From positions 1-64,000 of the forward strand of contig DLJQ01000021.1 of NCBI GenBank assembly GCA_002484335.1: a stretch of DNA of 64,000 bases, in the 5' to 3' direction. This stretch comes from Flavobacteriales bacterium UBA7612. GTDB lineage: Bacteria > Bacteroidota > Bacteroidia > Flavobacteriales > Weeksellaceae. Of the stretch, positions 26,662-36,158 are shown piece after piece; the stretch's first letter is position 1; every line of letters starts with the position of its first letter. Position numbers and translations under genes: made by a program. The notes under the pieces are model-generated. The model was not told the DNA's origin, did not search any database, and saw only the letters and a program-made list of their open reading frames with translations.

Positions 26662-28824
26662 TTATTTAACAAGTGTCATTTCATCGATAATGTTTGTCGC
26701 ACCTGCAAATTTATCTACAACCCATAAAACATAACGAATATCTACACTGATTGTACGTTGTAATTTATCATCAAAAATTACATCTCCAGCCATTGCTTCT
26801 ATATTTCCATCGAATGCAATACCAATTAATTCTCCTTTTCCGTTCATAACAGGAGAACCTGAATTACCTCCAGTAATATCATTATTCGATAAGAAATTTA
26901 CATGTAAATAACCATCTTTATCAGCATACTGTCCATAATCCTTGATTTTAGCTAATTCTAATAATCTTTCTGGGTTTTCGAATTCTTCATCTCCAGGAAT
27001 ATTTTTAGCAACTGTTCCTTCTAATGTTGTAAAATAATTAGAAGCTACATCTGGTTGACGTTTTGGATTTGTACTTTTTGGTAAAGATTTTACTGATCCG
27101 TATGTTAAACGTAACGTTGAATTTGCATCAGGATATAAGATATTTCCAATTTTAGATTCACGTAATCCTTTTACTAATAAACGGAAATTTTTAGCATATA
27201 CATCACTTAATAATTTTTGTTCTTCTGTTTGTTTAGAAGCTCTCTCTACTAATGCATTTGATAAAATATAAAGAGGATCTTTCTTTAAAACCTCAACATC
27301 AGGAGAAATTAAAAAGTTTTCAACTTGTTTTTGATCTGCAAAGAAACTTCTTGATACAGATTCATTCACAAAATTTGTAAAATTATTGTTATTGGCATTT
27401 GCTAATTGAGCTACATAAGGAGCTAAACCAGCTTCTTTTGCTTTTGTTGCATATAAATTTAACTGCGCAGATAATAAATCTTTTTCTAATGGTAAATACA
27501 TTTTTTCGTAATACGCATTAATTAGATTTTGAATTCTTGGGCGCATTTCATCTCTTTTAGCATCATTTGCTGCAGCATAATTTTCTAAGGCTTTACCAAT
27601 AGAATATGGTGCAATTGCTAACGTAGAATAACGTAATAAGATATTGATATAATTATTATGACGAGCATCTAAATTTGTTTTCGCATAATAATCATTTAAA
27701 TTCTTTACAACATCTCCATATTCAGGTTGATTCTTCTTTTTATTTGCCCATTTATTGAATTTTTCTTCTTCTTGTGTCTTCTTAGCAACAGTACCGTGAA
27801 GTTTTAAAGCTTCAATCATTCCGTCACGATTTTTCCAATAGTTAGCAACACCAGCATACTTAGAAGCATAATCAATATTTACTTTTTGATCTTTCTCCAT
27901 GTATTTTTTCATCTGATCCATTGTAACTTTAGAAGCTTCTACCCAAGCAGGATATGCATAATCAACATTTTGTGCAACACCTTGTGCAGGCATCCATCTA
28001 TTTGTACGACCTGGATAACCTAAAATCATTGCAAAATCATTTAATTCATACCCTTTTAAAGATACTGGTAAATGATGTTTTGGTTGTAATGGAACGTTTT
28101 CTGTAGAATATGGTGCAGGATTTCCATTTTTATCCGCATATACACGGAACATAGAAAAATCTCCTGTATGACGAGGCCATTCCCAGTTATCCGTATCTCC
28201 TCCAAATTTTCCGATAGCACTTGGTGGTGTACCAACTAAACGTACATCTTCAAAATCTTGGTAAACGAAATAGTAATATTCATTTCCTTGAAAAAATGGA
28301 CGAACAGAAACTACATATTTTCCATTTTCGCTATTTTCTTTTTCTATTTTTGCTGTCTCTTGGTTAATCGCTTTCTCACGATCTTCTTCAGACATTTTAT
28401 CATTTACAACACCTAAAATACGTTTAGAAACATCGTCCATACGAACAAAAAAACGAACTTTTAAACTTTTAGGTTTTAATTCATCTGATTTATCCTTTGC
28501 CCAAAAACCATCTTTTAGATAATCGTGCTCTGGAGCAGATAATTCTGCAATTGAACCATAACCACAGTGGTGATTGGTTAATACTAACCCTTGATTTGAC
28601 ACGATTTCGGCTGTACAACCTCCTCCAAATTGAACAATCGCATCTTTTAAAGAATTATGATTGATACTATAAATTTCTTCTGAAGTTAATTGTAAACCTT
28701 CTTTTTGCATATCGCGATGATTCAATCTTTCGATAAACATCAAGAACCACATTCCTTCGTCAGCTTTTACCTGAAAAGGAAAAAGCATAACCATTAAAAG
28801 TGTGGATAATAAAATTTTTCTCAT
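26662..28824 (-). CDS. S46 family dipeptidyl-peptidase, DPP7-type
   Basis: Exported serine exopeptidase of 720 aa that removes dipeptides from peptide N termini. The signal peptide ends near VKA (residue 21). Catalytic residues are visible: His in LTNHHCGYG (85/86), Asp in FGGDTDNWEWPRH (about 225) and Ser655 in GGNSGSPV. The S1-determining position reads FDGN with Gly673. In Porphyromonas DPP7 a Gly there gives preference for hydrophobic P1 residues, whereas DPP11 has Arg for Asp/Glu. DPP7-type specificity is therefore predicted. Single gene; products would feed peptide and amino acid uptake. Confidence 0.93.
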   Translation of the reverse strand: MRKILLSTLLMVMLFPFQVKADEGMWFLMFIERLNHRDMQKEGLQLTSEEIYSINHNSLKDAIVQFGGGCTAEIVSNQGLVLTNHHCGYGSIAELSAPEHDYLKDGFWAKDKSDELKPKSLKVRFFVRMDDVSKRILGVVNDKMSEEDREKAINQETAKIEKENSENGKYVVSVRPFFQGNEYYYFVYQDFEDVRLVGTPPSAIGKFGGDTDNWEWPRHTGDFSMFRVYADKNGNPAPYSTENVPLQPKHHLPVSLKGYELNDFAMILGYPGRTNRWMPAQGVAQNVDYAYPAWVEASKVTMDQMKKYMEKDQKVNIDYASKYAGVANYWKNRDGMIEALKLHGTVAKKTQEEEKFNKWANKKKNQPEYGDVVKNLNDYYAKTNLDARHNNYINILLRYSTLAIAPYSIGKALENYAAANDAKRDEMRPRIQNLINAYYEKMYLPLEKDLLSAQLNLYATKAKEAGLAPYVAQLANANNNNFTNFVNESVSRSFFADQKQVENFLISPDVEVLKKDPLYILSNALVERASKQTEEQKLLSDVYAKNFRLLVKGLRESKIGNILYPDANSTLRLTYGSVKSLPKSTNPKRQPDVASNYFTTLEGTVAKNIPGDEEFENPERLLELAKIKDYGQYADKDGYLHVNFLSNNDITGGNSGSPVMNGKGELIGIAFDGNIEAMAGDVIFDDKLQRTISVDIRYVLWVVDKFAGATNIIDEMTLVK

Positions 28825-28943
28825 GTTTTTATATATTCAATTATTTTTTATTTGCTAAAATAATAGTTTCCCTTTAGTTCTCCTAAACATTCTATACATT
28901 TATTGTACAAAACACACTGTATTATTTTGATATTTAATAAAAT

Positions 28944-28982
28944 AAAAAAACATCTTAAGTAATAAACCTAAGATGTTTTTCA
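28944..28982 (-). terminator. Terminator of rpoN
   Basis: Minus-strand stem ACATCTTA/TAAGATGT with an 11-nt loop and a T run, 13 nt after the rpoN stop. Confidence 0.75.
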
Positions 28983-28994
28983 TTAATATATATT

Positions 28995-30464
28995 TTAAAT
29001 CATTTTACGAAGTCTTGCAACAGGAATACTTAATTGTTCTCGGTATTTTGCAATTGTGCGTCGTGCAATTGGATAACCTTTTTCTTTTAGTATTTCTGTT
29101 AATTTTTCATCTGTCAGAGGTTTTCTTTTATCCTCTTCTGCAATTACATCTTGTAAAATTCGTTTTATTTCTCTTGTAGAAACTTCTTCTCCATCTTCAT
29201 TAGTTAATGATTCTGAAAACAAGTCTTTAATTAAAAAAGTTCCATAAGGAGTTGTAACATATTTTGAATTTGCTACACGAGAAACTGTAGATATATCCAT
29301 TCCAATTCGGTCAGAGATATCTTTTAAAATCATTGGTTTGATTTTAGTTTCATCTCCTGTAAGAAAATAATCTTTCTGAAACTTCATAATTGCTTCCATG
29401 GTATACAATAATGTATTACGACGTTGTTGTACTGCATCTATAAACCATTTTGCAGAATCTAATTTTTGTTTCACAAATAAAACGGCTTCTTTTTGCTCGT
29501 TTGATTTCTTTTCTGTTTTTTTATAAGTATCTAGCATTTCTGCAAATGCACTAGATATTTTTAGTTCTGGTACATTACGACCATTCAATAATAATTCTAA
29601 ATCTCCATCAATAATATTAATTGTAAAATCTGGTGTTATTTGTTCTACAATTTTACTATTACTAGAAAATGATTTACCTGGTTTTGGGTTTAATTTTTCA
29701 ATCTCAGAAATTGCATCTCTCAATTCATTATCATCAACACCATATTTGGCAATCAATTTTGAATAATGTTTTTTAGTAAATGCATCAAAAGATTCAATAA
29801 TCAATTTTTCTGCAAGTTCTACTGATTCTGTTACAGTTTTATTTTCTAACTGTATTAAAAGACATTCTTGTAGATTACGAGCTCCTACTCCAATTGGATC
29901 CATGGTTTGGATGTAATTAGTAAGCAGATTTTCTATTTCTTCTGGACTTGTATAAATATTTTGAGAGAAAGCTAAATCATCAACTAATGATTTTACATCT
30001 CTTCTCATATAGCCGTCATCATCTATATTTCCTAGTATGAATTCTGCTATTTTAAATTGTTCTGGAGTTAATCTGAATGTATTTAGTTGTGATGTTAGAT
30101 ATTCTATAAAGCTTTCACCTTGTGCATAAGGAATTGACCTTTCCTCATCATCACTATAGTTATTAGCATATGTTTTATAATTTGGTACATCATCATCACT
30201 CAAATAATCATCAATATTAATTTCACTTGTATCAATTACTTGATCATCACCAAAATCATCATTCTGATTATCCCATTCATCATGTTCTTCTCTATATTCA
30301 TCATCAAAATCAGAAGACTGATCATCCAACGCAGGGTTTTCTTCCAACTCTTCTTTTACGCGTTGTTCAAAAGCAACTGTAGGAAGTTGTACCAACTTCA
30401 TTAATTGAATTTGTTGTGGCGATAATTTTTGTTGTAATTTTAAATTTAGTTCCTGCTTTAACAT
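28995..30464 (-). CDS. rpoN: RNA polymerase sigma-54 factor
   Basis: Sigma-54 of 489 aa. Region I is glutamine-rich (MLKQELNLKLQQKLSPQQIQ, residues 1-20). An acidic region II follows (about 50-120), then the core-binding domain, a DNA-binding part and the RpoN box ARRTIAKYREQLSIP near the C terminus. It directs transcription that needs bacterial enhancer-binding ATPases; none is encoded in this window. The ATG at 30464 is preferred over an upstream TTG (30509), because that TTG lies inside the asnS terminator hairpin and because region I normally starts at MLKQ. Confidence 0.95.
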   Translation of the reverse strand: MLKQELNLKLQQKLSPQQIQLMKLVQLPTVAFEQRVKEELEENPALDDQSSDFDDEYREEHDEWDNQNDDFGDDQVIDTSEINIDDYLSDDDVPNYKTYANNYSDDEERSIPYAQGESFIEYLTSQLNTFRLTPEQFKIAEFILGNIDDDGYMRRDVKSLVDDLAFSQNIYTSPEEIENLLTNYIQTMDPIGVGARNLQECLLIQLENKTVTESVELAEKLIIESFDAFTKKHYSKLIAKYGVDDNELRDAISEIEKLNPKPGKSFSSNSKIVEQITPDFTINIIDGDLELLLNGRNVPELKISSAFAEMLDTYKKTEKKSNEQKEAVLFVKQKLDSAKWFIDAVQQRRNTLLYTMEAIMKFQKDYFLTGDETKIKPMILKDISDRIGMDISTVSRVANSKYVTTPYGTFLIKDLFSESLTNEDGEEVSTREIKRILQDVIAEEDKRKPLTDEKLTEILKEKGYPIARRTIAKYREQLSIPVARLRKMI

Positions 30465-30488
30465 ATATATTGTATATCTTTTAAAAAA

Positions 30489-30527
30489 AATGGATTTAAC
30501 TCTATACAAGTTAAAGTTAAATCCATT
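30489..30527 (-). terminator. Terminator of asnS
   Basis: Stem ATGGATTTAAC/GTTAAATCCAT followed by eight T on the minus strand, between asnS and rpoN. It shows that the two genes are separate transcription units. Confidence 0.75.
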
Positions 30528-30539
30528 AAATATTTTTAA

Positions 30540-31988
30540 TTAAAATTCTGCATTATTTGGTGTTCTTGGGAAAGGAATTACATCTCTGATGTTACCCATT
30601 CCTGTTACAAACAATACTAAACGCTCTAATCCTAATCCAAACCCTGAATGAGGAACAGATCCAAAACGTCTTGTATCTCTATACCACCATAGTTCTTCTT
30701 TGTCTATCCCAAATTTATCCATTTTAGCATCTAAAACATCTAAACGTTCTTCACGTTCAGAACCTCCGATAATTTCACCAATTCCTGGAAATAAAACATC
30801 CATTGCTCTTACTGTTTTTCCATCATCATTCATACGCATATAAAATGCTTTGATATCTGCTGGATAATCAAATAAAATTACTGGAGTTTTAAAATGTTTT
30901 TCTACCAAATAGCGTTCGTGTTCTGATTGTAAATCAGCTCCCCACTCTTCTATCGGATATTTGAATTTTCCTTTCTTATTTGGTTTAGAATTTTTAAGTA
31001 TTTCTATTGCTTCTGTATAGCTTAAACGTACGAATTGATTATTTAATACATATTCTAAACGCTCTATTAATCCTAATTCAGAACGTTCTGCTTCTGGTTT
31101 TTGTTTTTGTTCTTTATCAAAACGCTCTGCTAAAAATTTTAAATCATCTTTACAATTTTCCATTGCATAAGATATAACAGACTTCATAAAATCTTCTGCT
31201 AGATCCATATTTTGATCTAAACGAATAAAAGCAACTTCTGGTTCAACCATCCAAAATTCTGCTAAATGACGAGAAGTATTTGAATTTTCAGCACGGAAAG
31301 TTGGTCCAAAAGTATATACTTTTCCTAAACCCATTGCTGCTGTTTCTCCTTCTAATTGCCCTGATACTGTAAGGTTTGTAGATTTTCCAAAAAAATCTTG
31401 TGTATAATCTATTTTACCTTCTTCATTCTTAGGTAAATTCTCCATATCTAAATTTGTGATATGGAACATTTCTCCTGCTCCTTCGGCATCAGACCCCGTA
31501 ATAATAGGTGTGTTTACATATACAAATTCATTTTCATTGAAATATTTATGTATTGCAAACATTAATGAATTACGAACACGCATTATAGAACCAAAAACAT
31601 TTGTTCTGAAACGTAAGTGAGCTTGTTCTCTTAAAATTTCTAAACTATGTTGTTTTGGTTGTAAAATTGTTCCTTTTAAATCATCTGAAGGAGCTGTACC
31701 TAAGATTTTAATTTCTTTAGCTACTATTTCTATATCTTGACCTGCTCCTTCACTTTCTACAACTTCTCCTTTTATACTCAAAGAAGCAGCTGTTGAAATT
31801 TGTTTTATAATTGATTCGTCAAAATTTTCGAAATTTACTACTACTTGAATATTATTAATTGTAGAACCGTCATTTAATGCGATGAAACGATTACTTCTGA
31901 ACGATCTTACCCATCCATTTACAACTACTTCTTGTAGTAACAAATCCTTACCTTTTTCTAACAAGGCTTTAATTCCGTACGATTGCAT
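30540..31988 (-). CDS. asnS: Asparaginyl-tRNA synthetase
   Basis: Class IIb aminoacyl-tRNA synthetase of 482 aa that charges tRNA-Asn. An N-terminal OB-fold (VVNGWVRSFRSN, about 20-105) precedes the catalytic core. Motif 1 lies near VYVNTPIITGSDAEGAGEMF, motif 2 is FRAENSNTSRHLAEFWMVE, and motif 3 GLGLERLVLF is near the end, followed by IRDVIPFPRTPNNAEF. It has an excellent promoter (32009-32036) and its own terminator, so it is a single-gene unit. Confidence 0.97.
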   Translation of the reverse strand: MQSYGIKALLEKGKDLLLQEVVVNGWVRSFRSNRFIALNDGSTINNIQVVVNFENFDESIIKQISTAASLSIKGEVVESEGAGQDIEIVAKEIKILGTAPSDDLKGTILQPKQHSLEILREQAHLRFRTNVFGSIMRVRNSLMFAIHKYFNENEFVYVNTPIITGSDAEGAGEMFHITNLDMENLPKNEEGKIDYTQDFFGKSTNLTVSGQLEGETAAMGLGKVYTFGPTFRAENSNTSRHLAEFWMVEPEVAFIRLDQNMDLAEDFMKSVISYAMENCKDDLKFLAERFDKEQKQKPEAERSELGLIERLEYVLNNQFVRLSYTEAIEILKNSKPNKKGKFKYPIEEWGADLQSEHERYLVEKHFKTPVILFDYPADIKAFYMRMNDDGKTVRAMDVLFPGIGEIIGGSEREERLDVLDAKMDKFGIDKEELWWYRDTRRFGSVPHSGFGLGLERLVLFVTGMGNIRDVIPFPRTPNNAEF

Positions 31989-32008
31989 ATTTTTATTATT
32001 TATACTTA

Positions 32009-32036
32009 CAAATTTAGTTAATATTTTATCTTACAA
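32009..32036 (-). promoter_or_regulatory. Promoter of asnS
   Basis: On the minus strand TTG (32036-32034), a 17-nt spacer and TAAATTTG (32016-32009) match the Bacteroidetes consensus. The -7 box lies about 20 nt before the start codon. Confidence 0.65.
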
Positions 32037-32120
32037 AAATTATAGGCATAATTTTTGTAAACTATTTTCGAATATACTTAAAAATCATTTATGATTATTA
32101 AATAATTATAAACGATTTAA

Positions 32121-32633
32121 TTAAAATTTATTTTTTTGAATAGAATCGGTTTTAATGTATTTTCCTACTTTCATATAATCAATTGCGATTAAATTACCAT
32201 AAGCGTTGTACTGATTAATAAAACCTGTTCCATTTTTCAATTTTCCACAATCTAATTTATTTCCTTTTCCATCATAACAATTTTCAACCATAACTAACTT
32301 GTTCTCTTTATAGATGTATGTGTTATATGGTTTTCCATTTGAATGAAAATTATAAAATTTATCTTTAACGACTCCTTTTCTAAATTTAGTTTTACTTGCA
32401 ATTTTACCATTTGGATGGTACAATTTCATTTGCCCAACGATTGTATTCTTTTTATATTTTATTATTCTTTGTTTTCTTCCATCGTTGTAATAAATAATCG
32501 ATTTCCCATGTTTTACAGAATCGTTAATATAATGTTCTACAATATACTCGCCATCAGTTAAATCTTTCCTTACTTTCTTTGAACATGACAATATAATAAT
32601 AAGTATAGGTAATAAAGTGAACAGTTTTTTCAA
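32121..32633 (-). CDS. MORN-repeat lipoprotein
   Basis: A 170-aa lipoprotein with lipobox IILSC (Cys17). It contains several MORN_2-type repeats of the pattern Y-hydrophobic-x-G-K: HGKSIIYYNDGRKQR, GQMKLYHPNGKIAS, DKFYNFHSNGKPYN, ending in INQYNAYGNLIA. Such repeats are common in Bacteroidetes envelope proteins of unknown function. The start codon is TTG at 32633, directly abutting the stop of the DUF5686 gene (TAATTG). It gives a perfect lipoprotein signal, so the TTG start is likely. Probably co-transcribed and translationally coupled with the barrel gene. Confidence 0.78.
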   Translation of the reverse strand: MKKLFTLLPILIIILSCSKKVRKDLTDGEYIVEHYINDSVKHGKSIIYYNDGRKQRIIKYKKNTIVGQMKLYHPNGKIASKTKFRKGVVKDKFYNFHSNGKPYNTYIYKENKLVMVENCYDGKGNKLDCGKLKNGTGFINQYNAYGNLIAIDYMKVGKYIKTDSIQKNKF

Positions 32634-35048
32634 TTACAAAAAATTTAGATTAATTGTTAGTTTAAGATGTAGATTATCTTCAAATTTATGTTCAGAATAG
32701 GCTCCTAATCTATAATATAATCCTAAACCAAATGTTTTGAAAAGAATATTATTAACTTCGATTCCAGCCTCATGGAAATAATTGTTTAATTTATTAAAAT
32801 TCATATTCCCATGATTCTCTTTATGTTTCATATCTCCCCAAACACCACGATAAATAAATTGAGGTAAAATAACTTTATTATTTCCTACTTTTATTCCTGC
32901 AAAAATATGTTTGATGTTAAATGAAACATACATATCAGAGTAAAATTCTCCAGCTTTCATTGTCTCAAAACTATTTAATCCTCCTACTCCAAAATTTAAA
33001 AACCCATTATGTTTTGCATTTCCTCTACCTTCATAAAGATTCATAATAGGAATATCTCCATCAATCCAATCAGCATTCAAATTAAAACTAGTCTTTCCTA
33101 AACGTGTTTCAAAAACATCAAAATAAGAAAAATTAATACGTAATGGACTATAATCAGAATCAAAAATATCCCAATATTTAGCTATTGTAGCATAAAAAAC
33201 CGATTTACCACTATTTACTGTTACTTTACCATATGGAGTGCGAATAAATTTGTCTTTTGGTGCATAACGAAGAGATAATTGAGTATTATATAATTGAAAC
33301 CAACCTCTTTTATTTTTGTAATCGTAATCAAATTCAGCTTTTTGTTTCTCATAATTCAAGGATAAATTAAATGTTAGATTCTGAAAAATATCTTGCTGAT
33401 AACCGAAAGTATATGTTTTATAAGAAAAATACTCGTTATTATAAATATTACTAAACGCATTACTTACAAAACTTGTATAATTTGATTGCAATAAAATAGG
33501 TGATTTACCAGCAGGAGAAACGTCTTGTTTATATTTTGCAAAAAGTTTACCTGAGTAAGGCTTATTTACATAATATTCTCCTCCAATACCAAATTTTACT
33601 TTTTTATCTTGAAATCCATAAGCAGAATAAGCATTTAATGAATATTTATCGCTCAATTTTTCATTAGTACTAAATGCTGCTCCTAAACGAAGTCCTTCAT
33701 AATCATTATAACCTGCAATATTTGTTAAATCTAAATCAACTTTACCAACTGGTAACTTGCCTCCAGAGTTAATAATCCTTAATAATTTTAATTGTCTCTC
33801 TAATTTATATTTCAGCCCTACACTGTCTATTTTATTATATGTATTTTTATCTCTAGTTGTCAATGAAGAATCACGATAACCTTCCATTATATTATCCCAT
33901 TTCTTTTCTACCATATTTTCAAAAGAAATTTCATCTTCATATCCTAAGAAATCTTTTCTTTTAAGACGTGCAGGATTTTCTATATCCTTGAAAGTGGTTT
34001 CTAGATTAATCCATATTTTTTCTTGTTTATCAATAAAAGAATTATCTGTTAACTGTTCGGTAAATTTAAAATTACCTCCTTCCATTCGATATTTTTGAGA
34101 ATTAGGAATCCAAGTTCCATTATTCAATTTCCAATCTGCTTCTAATTCAGCTATATAATTAGTATTTATATTTTCAGCTTCTATTTTTACCAAAGCATTT
34201 GTTTTATCATCAATCCAAAGAGTACCTTTTATTTGTCTTTGACTAGACTTTACTGTCGGAAAAAAGCTAACTACAGCTGTTTTTCTTCCGTCAAGATATA
34301 CGTCTTCCTTAAAACCATAACGGTAATTTGATAAACCCTCCTTACTAACTGGGTTTATTATTGCTTTAAAAAAGAAATTAATTTTATCTTGATCAAAATC
34401 AAATACGATAGGTTGCATTGCAATATATTCATATAAAGGAGATTTTATACCAGAAATTCGAGAAGATTGAATAATATTCTTTAGTCCAAACTTTCTTGAT
34501 ACTTTATGATCCATTGCTCTTTCTCCTAAAAATAAATGACTATTGTCTAATAATTTTTTCCATTTATTACTTACGGAATCATTGTGATTTTTTGGATGAT
34601 CTATATAAGGAATCGAATCATTATTTACTGTACTCCAAAACTTAGTATATGATTTAAAGAATACATTATTAGCTTTTCGGATAGAATTTTTTGATTGATT
34701 TTTTATCGTTTTTATGATAATATTTCTACCTACAGAATCATTTGTTGTGAATTTAACTTCATCTAAACTAATAAACGTAGGCTTCATTTTAACATCTACG
34801 ACTTTTTTCCCTTCGATATTAACAATTTCAGAGAAATAACCATTTTTTACAATATTAATAATCGGTGATGATGTATTTATCTCTAATTCACCTATTTCAT
34901 TTGTTTCTCCTAAAAATTCTTTTGTTTCATTAAAAATATTAGCTCCTATTACCCTAAATTCATCTTGGGTATCAAAAACACGAATTTTAACTTGAGAGTA
35001 AACAAAAAATGATAAGCAAAAATTAAACAAGAATATATAATATTTCAT
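32634..35048 (-). CDS. DUF5686 family outer membrane protein
   Basis: An 804-aa outer membrane protein. After the signal peptide (to about FVYSQ) comes a carboxypeptidase-like domain (VFDTQDEFRVIGANIF), then the DUF5686 core (IIIKTIKNQSKNSIRKANN) and a large barrel-like C-terminal half ending in LKLTINLNFL. The start ATG at 35048 (after AAAAGG) is preferred to an in-frame TTG at 35069, which sits directly after the terminator of the upstream gene. Function is unknown; some relatives sit near glycan or surface genes. It is followed with no gap by the MORN lipoprotein. Confidence 0.82.
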   Translation of the reverse strand: MKYYIFLFNFCLSFFVYSQVKIRVFDTQDEFRVIGANIFNETKEFLGETNEIGELEINTSSPIINIVKNGYFSEIVNIEGKKVVDVKMKPTFISLDEVKFTTNDSVGRNIIIKTIKNQSKNSIRKANNVFFKSYTKFWSTVNNDSIPYIDHPKNHNDSVSNKWKKLLDNSHLFLGERAMDHKVSRKFGLKNIIQSSRISGIKSPLYEYIAMQPIVFDFDQDKINFFFKAIINPVSKEGLSNYRYGFKEDVYLDGRKTAVVSFFPTVKSSQRQIKGTLWIDDKTNALVKIEAENINTNYIAELEADWKLNNGTWIPNSQKYRMEGGNFKFTEQLTDNSFIDKQEKIWINLETTFKDIENPARLKRKDFLGYEDEISFENMVEKKWDNIMEGYRDSSLTTRDKNTYNKIDSVGLKYKLERQLKLLRIINSGGKLPVGKVDLDLTNIAGYNDYEGLRLGAAFSTNEKLSDKYSLNAYSAYGFQDKKVKFGIGGEYYVNKPYSGKLFAKYKQDVSPAGKSPILLQSNYTSFVSNAFSNIYNNEYFSYKTYTFGYQQDIFQNLTFNLSLNYEKQKAEFDYDYKNKRGWFQLYNTQLSLRYAPKDKFIRTPYGKVTVNSGKSVFYATIAKYWDIFDSDYSPLRINFSYFDVFETRLGKTSFNLNADWIDGDIPIMNLYEGRGNAKHNGFLNFGVGGLNSFETMKAGEFYSDMYVSFNIKHIFAGIKVGNNKVILPQFIYRGVWGDMKHKENHGNMNFNKLNNYFHEAGIEVNNILFKTFGLGLYYRLGAYSEHKFEDNLHLKLTINLNFL

Positions 35049-35074
35049 CCTTTTGAATTGGTTATGCAAATAAA

Positions 35075-35100
35075 TAAAAAAAGCAGCTAAATGCTGCTTA
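35075..35100 (-). terminator. Terminator of the GNAT gene
   Basis: Minus-strand stem AAGCAGC/GCTGCTT with loop ATTTA, followed by a T run. It separates the GNAT gene from the DUF5686 gene. Confidence 0.75.
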
Positions 35101-35164
35101 AAAATTATTTTTTTGTTTGATAATATGTTGTATTTATTACTTTTGAAGAAAATAATAAAACATT

Positions 35165-36076
35165 TTAAAGCGTTTTTTTGTAAATATAATCATCCATTAC
35201 ATATCCGTTCCCTATTTCAAAGACTTTGGATTCTACATTACGAAATCCATTCTTCTCATAAAAACGAATAGCTTTTTGATTATTTTTATTTACAGTCAAT
35301 TGAATAAACTTTGCATGATTTTTTTGTGCAAAATCAAGCACTCTATTCATCATCATTTGCCCAATACCTTTAGTTTGATTCGTTGATTTTAAATATATTT
35401 TATATAAATAAACCGCGTTATCTTCTTTATTATAAGTATAATGTAAATAACCTGAAGGAACATTATCTATTTTTAAAATTTCCCATGTTTCTCCGTTAGC
35501 AATACCCTCATTTATTTTATTAGAGTTATACATCATATCAATCATATAATTAATTTGATCTCTATCTAAAATATCTTTGTAGCATTCATCCCAAATTACC
35601 TTTGCCAAAGGTTGTACAAGATGAATATTTTTTTCGTTTACAGAATGAAAATGTAAATAAACATCTAACTTAGGTTTTTGAAAAACAGTTTGTTCTTCTT
35701 TCTTTAAAAACTCTTGTTGTTTTATAATTTCTTTCTCTACAACTTCAAAAGCCCACTTTCTTTTTAAATATGAATAATAAACGATACCTATTAAAATAAA
35801 AGTTAGTACTTCTAAAATAACAGGAATTTTACTATGAGTCATATATTCAAGCATTGCCTCACTATAAATATTCATGGTTTCTGGTGTTGGATTTTGAGAT
35901 AAATCTACACCAATATCAATCATTTTGGTAAAGAATAAAATCACCAAAATAAAACCAAAAAATATACTACAAGCAAAATATAAACCAATAACAGTAAGAA
36001 TTGTTTTTAATTTATTTTTTTTGAAAACTCTTGCTAAAAAATAAAATTGTAAACTAAATATTAAGACTAAATACAC
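35165..36076 (-). CDS. Membrane-anchored GNAT-family acetyltransferase
   Basis: A 303-aa protein. The first third is membrane-spanning (about 1-16, 24-50 and 85-104) and a charged helical linker (105-135) leads to a GNAT domain at about 148-300. Motif A carries QTKGIG (234-239), the acetyl-CoA pyrophosphate loop, and motif B is NNQKAIRFYEKNGF (265-278). The substrate is unknown. GNAT proteins are usually soluble, so the membrane anchor is unusual. The start is GTG at 36076: stop codons lie just upstream in frame and a good promoter (36099-36126) predicts a short leader, which supports it. Confidence 0.8.
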   Translation of the reverse strand: MYLVLIFSLQFYFLARVFKKNKLKTILTVIGLYFACSIFFGFILVILFFTKMIDIGVDLSQNPTPETMNIYSEAMLEYMTHSKIPVILEVLTFILIGIVYYSYLKRKWAFEVVEKEIIKQQEFLKKEEQTVFQKPKLDVYLHFHSVNEKNIHLVQPLAKVIWDECYKDILDRDQINYMIDMMYNSNKINEGIANGETWEILKIDNVPSGYLHYTYNKEDNAVYLYKIYLKSTNQTKGIGQMMMNRVLDFAQKNHAKFIQLTVNKNNQKAIRFYEKNGFRNVESKVFEIGNGYVMDDYIYKKTL

Positions 36077-36098
36077 TTTTTATTACTTTAATTCTATA

Positions 36099-36126
36099 CA
36101 AAGTTAATCAAAACTAAGGGAAACAA
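36099..36126 (-). promoter_or_regulatory. Promoter of the GNAT gene
   Basis: Minus-strand TTG (36126-36124), a 17-nt spacer and TAACTTTG (36106-36099) match the consensus, about 23 nt before the GTG start. It lies beside the divergent kbl -7 box. Confidence 0.6.
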
Positions 36127-36127
36127 T

Positions 36128-36135
36128 TATATTTG
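36128..36135 (+). promoter_or_regulatory. Putative -7 box of kbl
   Basis: TATATTTG matches TAnnTTTG, 23 nt before the kbl start. The -33 side has only TTA at 36103-36105. It lies next to the -33 element of the divergent GNAT promoter, so the two may compete. Confidence 0.45.
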
Positions 36136-36158
36136 TACAAAACAAAAGTAATTTATTT

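Noticed and set aside
30465..30509. Upstream TTG start for rpoN
   Set aside because: The TTG lies inside the asnS terminator hairpin; ATG 30464 gives the standard region I start.
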